NCBI RefSeq assembly: GCF_018613805.1
Contig: NZ_JAGGPL010000003.1
Span: 930,001-994,000, forward strand
Source of the DNA: Arthrobacter sp. ISL-48
Lineage (GTDB): Bacteria; Actinomycetota; Actinomycetes; Actinomycetales; Micrococcaceae
Length of the DNA: 64,000 nt
Direction: 5' to 3'
The notes beneath the pieces are model-generated. The model was not told where the DNA came from, did no database searches, and saw only the letters and a program-made list of their open reading frames with translations. Both the position numbers and the translations under genes were made by a program. Below are positions 58,588-64,000 of the stretch, one piece after another. The stretch's first letter is position 1. Each line of letters begins with the position of its first letter.

Positions 58588-60083
58588 CTCGCGCTCCGGG
58601 ACTCGGCGGCAGGCGCTCCACTCCATCCCGTCACTGCTTTGGGCTTGGCGAAGAACAGGGCCACGGCGGCCCCGAGCAGGATCACAGCTGCCGGAAGCAG
58701 GATCGACTGGCCCATCGCCGTCGCGAACCCGTCATGCAGCGCTGCCGGCAGGGAACCGCCGAACGACACCGGGCTGGCGCCGCCGGAGGCTCCAGGAGCC
58801 GCCGGAAGTTCGGCTGCTAGCCGTGACTGGATCAGGACGGCGATGGCGGCGCTGCCCAGAACGGCGCCGATCTGCCGGGTGGTGTTGTAGACGCCGGACC
58901 CCGCCCCGGCCTGCCGCGGCGGAAGGTTCCGCGTGGCAGTGGTACTCAGCGGTGCCCAGATACCGGCGTTCGCGAAGCCGAGCACGGCGCTGGGCAGCAG
59001 GAACAACCAGATCGGCGTGTCCGGATGCATCAGGGCCGAATTCCAGAACAGCGCCACGGCCATAAGCAGCAGCCCGCCGGACGTGATGTATTTGGGATTC
59101 ACGCGGTCGATGATCTTGCCCACGACAGGCGCGAGCCCGCCGGAGATAAGGGCCATGGGCACCATCATGAGCGCCGACTGCGTGGGGGTCAGGCCGCGGA
59201 CGATCTGGTAGTAGAAGATCAGCGGGAGGCTGAAGGCCGTGACGGTAAAGCCCACGGTGGTGATGCCGATGTTGGCGAGGGAGAAGTTGCGGTCCTTAAA
59301 AAGGGACAGCGGGAGCAGGGGCTCGCCCTTGTTGATCCGCTGCCACACGACGAAGATGGCGAGGACGGCGATCCCGGCGATGATGAGTCCCCACACCGTG
59401 ATGGGCCCGGTGATGGTGCCCCAGTTGTAGGTCTCGCCTTCCTGGATGCCGAATACCAGCAGGAAGAGTCCGACGGCGCTGAGCAGCACGCCGGGAATGT
59501 CGAACTTGTGCGGGTGGGTACTCAGGGCGGGCACGAAGCGCAGGGCCAGGATGAAACCCACGATGCCCACCGGCACGTTGATGAAGAAGATCCATTCCCA
59601 GCCGAGCCAGTCGACCAGGACGCCGCCGAGGATCGGGCCCACCAGCGTGGCGACGCCGGCCGTGGCGCCCCAGATGCCCATGGCCGCGCCGCGCCGGTCC
59701 GGAGGGAAGATCCGGGTGATGACCGCCATGGTTTGTGGTGTCATCATCGCCGCACCGAAGCCCTGGAGGACGCGGGCCGCGATGAGTGTCTGGACGTCGC
59801 CGGAAAGGCCGCACCAGAGCGAAGCAGCGGTGAAGACCACCAGCCCGGTCAAATAGAGCTTCTTCGGGCCGAAGCGGTCGCCAAGCCGGCCGGTGATGAG
59901 CAACGGGACGGCGTAGGCGAGCAGGTAGGCGCTGGTCACCCAGATCACCGAGTTGATGTCAGCCTGGAGGCCTTCCATGATTCTGGGGTTCGCCACCGAG
60001 ACAATCGTGGTGTCGATAAGGATCATGAAGAAGCCGATCACCAGCGACCAGAGGGCAGGCCACGGTCTTGCAACGTTTTCCAT
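58575..60083 (-). CDS. MFS exporter of the DHA2 (EmrB/QacA) family
   Basis: A 502-residue transporter with about 14 membrane spans. Motif A is GRLGDRFGPKKLYL (after the second span), a segment GPILGGVLVDWLGWEWIFFINVPVG matches motif C of drug exporters, and the first span carries IDTTIVSVANP, typical for DHA2. It uses the proton gradient to expel drugs or similar compounds; the substrate is unknown. No TetR/MarR regulator gene is adjacent. The ankyrin gene stop lies 94 bases upstream. Confidence 0.93.
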   Translation of the reverse strand: MENVARPWPALWSLVIGFFMILIDTTIVSVANPRIMEGLQADINSVIWVTSAYLLAYAVPLLITGRLGDRFGPKKLYLTGLVVFTAASLWCGLSGDVQTLIAARVLQGFGAAMMTPQTMAVITRIFPPDRRGAAMGIWGATAGVATLVGPILGGVLVDWLGWEWIFFINVPVGIVGFILALRFVPALSTHPHKFDIPGVLLSAVGLFLLVFGIQEGETYNWGTITGPITVWGLIIAGIAVLAIFVVWQRINKGEPLLPLSLFKDRNFSLANIGITTVGFTVTAFSLPLIFYYQIVRGLTPTQSALMMVPMALISGGLAPVVGKIIDRVNPKYITSGGLLLMAVALFWNSALMHPDTPIWLFLLPSAVLGFANAGIWAPLSTTATRNLPPRQAGAGSGVYNTTRQIGAVLGSAAIAVLIQSRLAAELPAAPGASGGASPVSFGGSLPAALHDGFATAMGQSILLPAAVILLGAAVALFFAKPKAVTGWSGAPAAESRSASQPR

Positions 60084-60177
60084 CGGTATCCTTGCGTCTT
60101 GTGGGCTGCCGGCTGGCCGGTGCCTGCTCCGCCGGCTGGAGCGGTTTATCCGGACGGGTTACTGTCTGACGCGCAGG

Positions 60178-60606
60178 TTAAGGCCCGAGCATGTCAAGGA
60201 TTTCGGTGCGGGCAAACATCTGTGCCGCCGCGCGCGCGGAAGGCGAACCGGCGTCAGGATCGGCACCCGCGTCCAGCAGTACGCGCGCAACGTCCGTATA
60301 GCCTTTGAAGGCCGCCCCGGCAAGGGGGGTCTGGCCGCGGTCGTTGGCCGCGTTCGCGTCTCCCCCGTGCTTAACAATCAGCTGCACGGTCTCAGCATGG
60401 CCATGGTACGCAGCCAGGATCAGCAGGGAATCGCCCGCAGCGTTGGTCATGCCTGCAGGTGCCCCGGCAGCCAGGTAGCCCAGCAGCAGGCCGGTATCGC
60501 CTTCCCTTGCAGCCTGGAACAGCGTGTGGGCGAGGGCGACGGCCTCGTCGTCGGGTTTGTCGGCGATGTGGTGGCCGGCGTGCGGCGGCAAGCCTGGTTC
60601 AGTCAT
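60178..60606 (-). CDS. Ankyrin-repeat protein
   Basis: A 142-residue cytosolic protein with roughly three ankyrin repeats between residues 40 and 130 (AAGDSLLILAAYHGHAETVQ, then NDRGQTPLAGAAFKGYTDVA). Such repeats bind other proteins; the partner is unknown. Its start overlaps the stop of the ygfZ-type gene by four bases, so the two should be made together. Confidence 0.88.
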   Translation of the reverse strand: MTEPGLPPHAGHHIADKPDDEAVALAHTLFQAAREGDTGLLLGYLAAGAPAGMTNAAGDSLLILAAYHGHAETVQLIVKHGGDANAANDRGQTPLAGAAFKGYTDVARVLLDAGADPDAGSPSARAAAQMFARTEILDMLGP

Positions 60607-61688
60607 GCGCGGGTCCCTCTCAGGAATCCGGTCTGGCGGCCCACCACCTGGCCGGCGTCGGGAGCAACGATCACTTCCTGGGCCGCGATGTATGGTTCAT
60701 CGCCATCCATGACGGTAAGTACTTCATCGGGACCCACGGAGCGCTTGATGAGCGCCAGCGCAACAGGACCCATCTCGTAGTGCTGGGCCACGGAGGTCAC
60801 CATGCCCACTTTGCGCTCTCCGAGCAGTACCTGGCTGCCCGGCTCTGGCATGGTGTGCTGCGAACCATCCAGCTGGAGGAACACGAGACGCCGTGGCGGG
60901 TGGCCTAGGTTGTGCACCCGCGCGATGGTTTCCTGGCCCTTGTAGCAGCCTTTGGTCAGGTGCACCGCGGTTCGCAGGAGGTCGAGTTCATGCGGAATGG
61001 TTTTGTCGTCGGTCTCCGCTCCGAGCCGCGGACGCCACGCGGCGATGCGGAGGGCTTCAGCGGCCAGGACGCCGGCCAGGGGGCGGTCCCCCACCGTCTC
61101 GGCCAGGTCTGCTGCCGGCACCAGGTACTCGACCCATGGCCGGTCCAGCCCGGGATGGTCAGTTTCAGCCACCACCGAGTACGCGTAGCCGCCGGCACCA
61201 ACGTGGGGCCAGGGATCCCGCCACGCAAGCATCGACGACCATTCCTCAACGGCCTTGGTAGCGCCGAGCACGGCCCACTCTGCCGAGACGTCCGTGATCT
61301 CGACGCGCAGCATGAACTTCATTTTGTTCAGCCACTCTGCCAGTGGCGCCGCTTCGGCGGCCTCGAGGATCAGCCAGGTGGTCCCGCCGTCGTCAACCAC
61401 CCGCGCGTCAAATTCAATCCGCCCCTGGATGCTCAGAAGGAGCAGCTCGCTTGATTCTCCAGGCTGCAGGTCCGTGACGTGCTGCGAGGAGAGCGTGTTC
61501 AGCCAGCTCAGCCGATCCGGCCCGGTTACTGTGACCACACCTCGGTGGGAAAGATCGACGACGGCGGTACCTGCGGCCAGCGCGCGCTGCTCACGCAGGG
61601 GTTCACCGTAGTGGGAGGCGACGCCGGCGTCCGCGCCGGCTGCCTCAACGGCGCCGGGGCGCGACAGCAGTGGGCTGTGAATAGTCAT
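60603..61688 (-). CDS. YgfZ/GcvT-type folate-binding protein
   Basis: A 361-residue tetrahydrofolate-binding protein of the GcvT fold. The diagnostic KGCYKGQE motif has Cys248. YgfZ proteins help make or repair iron-sulfur proteins such as MiaB. The N-terminal part contains VVDLSHRGVVTVTGPDRLSW. The ATG at 61688 was chosen; a frame 30 residues longer runs into the gap and lacks support. It overlaps the ankyrin gene. Confidence 0.93.
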   Translation of the reverse strand: MTIHSPLLSRPGAVEAAGADAGVASHYGEPLREQRALAAGTAVVDLSHRGVVTVTGPDRLSWLNTLSSQHVTDLQPGESSELLLLSIQGRIEFDARVVDDGGTTWLILEAAEAAPLAEWLNKMKFMLRVEITDVSAEWAVLGATKAVEEWSSMLAWRDPWPHVGAGGYAYSVVAETDHPGLDRPWVEYLVPAADLAETVGDRPLAGVLAAEALRIAAWRPRLGAETDDKTIPHELDLLRTAVHLTKGCYKGQETIARVHNLGHPPRRLVFLQLDGSQHTMPEPGSQVLLGERKVGMVTSVAQHYEMGPVALALIKRSVGPDEVLTVMDGDEPYIAAQEVIVAPDAGQVVGRQTGFLRGTRA

Positions 61689-61710
61689 ATGTACTAGAAG
61701 TCCTTGATGG

Positions 61711-62433
61711 TCAGCGGTATTCCGGGTTTTCGAAATCGAATCGTGTGCCGGCCTTCCATTCTTCCGGAAGGTTGCCATAGGCAGGTATTCCGCCGGCGTC
61801 CTTGAGCAAGCGCGCCAGATGCAACACGTTCCAGGTCATGAACGTGGTGTTCCGGTTCGTGAAGTCAGACTGCGGGCCGCCTGAACCTTCGTCCAGGTAA
61901 CTGGGGCCGGGACCCACCGGTCCGATCCAGCCGGCGTCGGCCTGGGGCGGGATGCTGAAGCCGATGTGCTGCAGGCTGTAGAGGACGTTCATGGAGCAGT
62001 GCTTGATGCCGTCTTCGTTGCCGGTGATAAGGCAACCGCCCACCTTCGGATAGAACGCCCACTGCCCCTTGTCGTTCAGTTCCCCTGAATGGGCGTAAAG
62101 GCGCTCAATCAGTTTCTTGGTCTGGGAGGAGTTGTCCCCCAGCCAGATCGGACCGGCCACCACTACGATGTCCGCTTCCTGCACCGCCGGGTAAAGCCCT
62201 GGCCAGGCATCCGTAAGCCAGCCGTGTTCCGTCATGTCCGGATAAACGCCGCTCGCGATGTCGTGGTCAACAGTCCTGATGACCCTGACGCTGACCCCCT
62301 GCTTCTCCATGATGAGGCGGCTGATGCTGATCAGGCCGTCCGTGTTGCTGGGTTCTGGGGATTTCTTGAGCGTGCCGTTGAAGAAGAGGGCTTTGAGGTC
62401 GCTGTAGTCCGTGGACTTCCGTGATGCATCCAT
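61711..62433 (-). CDS. Flavodoxin-fold NAD(P)H-dependent oxidoreductase
   Basis: A 240-residue protein with an FMN-binding flavodoxin fold: the phosphate loop region ALFFNGTLKKSPEPSNTDGL, then ADIVVVAGPIWLGDNSSQTK, typical of NADPH-dependent FMN reductase-like enzymes. ATG 62433 was chosen because GGGAG lies 7 bases upstream; two earlier starts are less likely. It probably reduces flavins or quinones; the substrate is not known. It stands 22 bases before the ygfZ-type gene. Confidence 0.88.
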   Translation of the reverse strand: MDASRKSTDYSDLKALFFNGTLKKSPEPSNTDGLISISRLIMEKQGVSVRVIRTVDHDIASGVYPDMTEHGWLTDAWPGLYPAVQEADIVVVAGPIWLGDNSSQTKKLIERLYAHSGELNDKGQWAFYPKVGGCLITGNEDGIKHCSMNVLYSLQHIGFSIPPQADAGWIGPVGPGPSYLDEGSGGPQSDFTNRNTTFMTWNVLHLARLLKDAGGIPAYGNLPEEWKAGTRFDFENPEYR

Positions 62434-62514
62434 GGCCATGCTCCCTTGGTTCACTCAGGCGCCGGTGAAGCGTTGAAAGCCCAGTCTACTGACGGTTTGG
62501 GCACACGCCGGAGG

Positions 62515-63126
62515 TCAGACGATCTTTTTCAGGAAGGCTGACGCGTGCGCCTCGAGTCCCTTGCCCTGCGTCGTTCCGCCGGCGGCCACGTCCCAGCGCC
62601 ACAGGAGGTTGCCGTCCACCAGCCCGAAGATCCGGGTGGCGGCGCTGTAGTCCTTGGAATGACTGCCGCGCATCACCATGTCTGTGGTGAGCTGGATCTG
62701 CGGCCCCTTGATCTGCCCGTAGTACAGCTCCGAGATCCCGCCGGGGTGGGAAATGGATACAGAGATGTCGAAGCCGCCATCCTTGTTCCGCAGGGCCTCA
62801 ACCTCGTCGGCGCTTTTGAGGGCCGGGACGATGTCCGCGGGGACCAGGCCGGGACCACCGTCGGCATCCAGTTGTTTGCGCTCGAGCGCCCAAAACCCGG
62901 TCTCGACGGTAAGCGGCCGAAGGAGGGTGCCGTCGTCGTCGGTCAACCAGCTTTCCGCGCGGTATTGCAGGTACGGCAGCCCGTTGTGCGTGAACGAAAC
63001 GTGCTGGAAGAAGTGCTCCGAATCCTCGTCCCCGCTGCCGAGCCGGCCGCGGCCTTCCCACTCACCAATGAGCCAGGAAAGCGGAACAAGTTCTGGGGTC
63101 AGGTCTGTTGGAATCTCAATCGGCAC
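62515..63126 (-). CDS. Nitrobindin-like/FABP-family heme-binding protein
   Basis: A 203-residue beta-barrel protein. GEWEGRG at residues 21-27 matches the GxWxGxG start of nitrobindins, and the final part has a His in GLEAHASAFLKKI, where the heme ligand of the family lies. Nitrobindins bind ferric heme and react with nitric oxide or peroxynitrite. The start is GTG 63126 with CGAGG upstream. Confidence 0.88.
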   Translation of the reverse strand: MPIEIPTDLTPELVPLSWLIGEWEGRGRLGSGDEDSEHFFQHVSFTHNGLPYLQYRAESWLTDDDGTLLRPLTVETGFWALERKQLDADGGPGLVPADIVPALKSADEVEALRNKDGGFDISVSISHPGGISELYYGQIKGPQIQLTTDMVMRGSHSKDYSAATRIFGLVDGNLLWRWDVAAGGTTQGKGLEAHASAFLKKIV

Positions 63127-63164
63127 AGCAATTACCTCGGAAAACGGCTAGCTCCGGAAAGGGT

Positions 63165-63278
63165 CTACTTCTGGCCTTTAAACAGGCGGTAGACCACAAA
63201 GCCGGCGAACCAGGCCATGGACAGGCTGGCGATGCCGAGCAGGACAAGGAAGAAAATTTCAAATGCAAGTACGGACAT
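63165..63278 (-). CDS. Small single-span membrane protein (37 aa)
   Basis: The frame encodes MSVLAFEIFFLVLLGIASLS and continues MAWFAGFVVYRLFKGQK: one long hydrophobic span with a short basic end. TAGGATG stands about 8 bases upstream of the ATG, and the gene fits neatly between its neighbours. No function is known to me. Confidence 0.65.
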   Translation of the reverse strand: MSVLAFEIFFLVLLGIASLSMAWFAGFVVYRLFKGQK

Positions 63279-63294
63279 GATGCCATCCTAACGC

Positions 63295-64000
63295 TTAGTA
63301 GATGAGTAATTTGTCTATGAAGTAGGCCAGTGAACCTACCGCGGAAACGGGCGCCAGGCCCATACTAAGGGCCGCCGGGAGATTCAAGGGACCGCCCCGG
63401 AGCGTTACCAGCCGGCGGAAACTGACCAGCACCGCCCCCACCACCACTCCGAAGAGCGCCGCAGGCAGGACCGCGATATTCGAGAAGATTATGCCTGCCA
63501 GTGGACCGGCAAGTCCTGCGAGCACGATGCCCAGCGGTGCGACGATGCTGTCGGGCCAGCGGATCAGGCCGGCCAGCAGGGCTACCGCGGCACTGATCGC
63601 AGCCACCAGGAGCATTTCCCGGACGCCGTTAAACCGGTCTCCGGCAATCCAGCCTGCACCAAGGCAGGAAAGCAGCACACCGGCGCAACAGCCCAGGGTG
63701 GACTCCAGCCGCTGCGCCTGGCCCGTGCCGCGGATCAGCTGCACCACGAAGACGGCCATCATTCCCAGGGCAATGAAGGCGGGAGTCCAGTCAAGGAAAC
63801 CGGGAGCCGGGACGAAGCCGGCAGCCAGCGCCGATCCTGCGCCCGGAAGGCCGATAACGGCGGCCAGCGTCTTTTTCGCCGGGATCCGGAGGAAGTGTGG
63901 CCAGCCGATGCCTACGGCGAGTGCCACAAGAACTGCGACGGCGGTCAATGCCTCCCGCGAGCTGTAGGCGCCGGCAATGATGGCAGCCAGCCCCGCCACC
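63295..64000 (-). CDS. Multi-pass membrane protein, 3' part (5' end outside window)
   Basis: The frame runs off the right edge; 234 residues from a GTG at 63999 are open but the true start is probably beyond. At least six hydrophobic spans are seen (for example REALTAVAVLVALAVGIGWP, FIALGMMAVFVVQLI, MLLVAAISAAVALLAGLI, SIVAPLGIVLAGLAGPLAG). No motif was recognised, and it resembles conserved actinobacterial membrane proteins of unknown role. The stop lies 16 bases before the 37-aa gene start, so they may share a transcript. Confidence 0.8.
   Translation of the reverse strand, partial: VAGLAAIIAGAYSSREALTAVAVLVALAVGIGWPHFLRIPAKKTLAAVIGLPGAGSALAAGFVPAPGFLDWTPAFIALGMMAVFVVQLIRGTGQAQRLESTLGCCAGVLLSCLGAGWIAGDRFNGVREMLLVAAISAAVALLAGLIRWPDSIVAPLGIVLAGLAGPLAGIIFSNIAVLPAALFGVVVGAVLVSFRRLVTLRGGPLNLPAALSMGLAPVSAVGSLAYFIDKLLIY

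Overview
The window is a high-GC chromosomal segment from an actinobacterium, most likely Micrococcaceae of the Arthrobacter/Pseudarthrobacter type. This rests on the gene order of the ribosomal and RNA polymerase clusters, the Ala/Glu-rich tails on several ribosomal proteins, the small PspC/two-component locus and the frequent GTG/TTG starts. It is an inference from content, not a database match. No rRNA, CRISPR array, insertion sequence or prophage was recognised. One tRNA (Trp) is present.

Most of the window is the core transcription/translation supercluster, nearly all on the minus strand, so it reads from right to left: tRNA-Trp, secE, nusG, rplK, rplA (50.6-47.7 kb); a tandem pair of double-domain GNAT acetyltransferases (47.6-45.3); rplJ-rplL with an attenuator-like leader (45.2-43.9); a plus-strand thiolase and YbaK-type deacylase insert (42.2-43.9); rpoB-rpoC (41.7-34.2); rpsL-rpsG-fusA-tuf (33.8-29.3); a huge frameshifted membrane-protein gene, a 41-aa membrane peptide and a plus-strand GH1 beta-glucosidase (29.1-23.3); the S10 operon rpsJ to rpsQ (22.9-17.6); the spc operon rplN to rplO (17.1-12.9); secY-adk-map (12.7-9.9); a plus-strand sugar ABC importer without its own ATPase (6.5-9.8); a P1-family peptidase; and infA-rpmJ-rpsM-rpsK-rpoA-rplQ-truA (5.2-1.0). 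Operon borders are marked by intrinsic terminators after rplQ, rplO, rpsQ, tuf, rpoC and rplA. Candidate sigma-70 promoters with long leaders precede infA, rplN, rpsL and rpoB. rpsN/rpsZ and rpsD are absent from their frequent positions in the spc and alpha clusters.

The left edge holds the 3' end of a sensor histidine kinase and a small DUF4287 protein. The right part (50.8-64 kb) is ordinary accessory and metabolic content: a class I aminotransferase; a divergent envelope-stress-like locus (PspC-domain histidine kinase plus LuxR-type regulator facing a 515-aa PspC protein, a 94-aa membrane protein and an 85-aa PspC protein); ATP-type 6-phosphofructokinase; a GNAT protein; a DHA2-family MFS exporter; an ankyrin-repeat protein overlapping a YgfZ-type folate-binding protein; a flavodoxin-like oxidoreductase; a nitrobindin-like protein; a 37-aa membrane peptide; and a membrane protein running off the right edge.

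The most unusual points are: a 13-bp repeat present six-fold and arranged symmetrically around a terminator hairpin between two convergent genes (52.08-52.27 kb); a long imperfect inverted repeat between the convergent solute-binding-protein and map genes (9.85-9.91 kb); a perfect AT-rich 15-bp-arm palindrome before the giant membrane-protein gene; a single-base frameshift in a run of four C/G within that gene; strong intercistronic stem-loops without U-tracts in several ribosomal/RNAP operons; and a recurring acidic C-terminal ending (E-E/K-D-A-K) on three unrelated ribosomal proteins. I found no clear new multi-gene defence or mobile system. The PspC three-part locus is the closest to a self-contained module.
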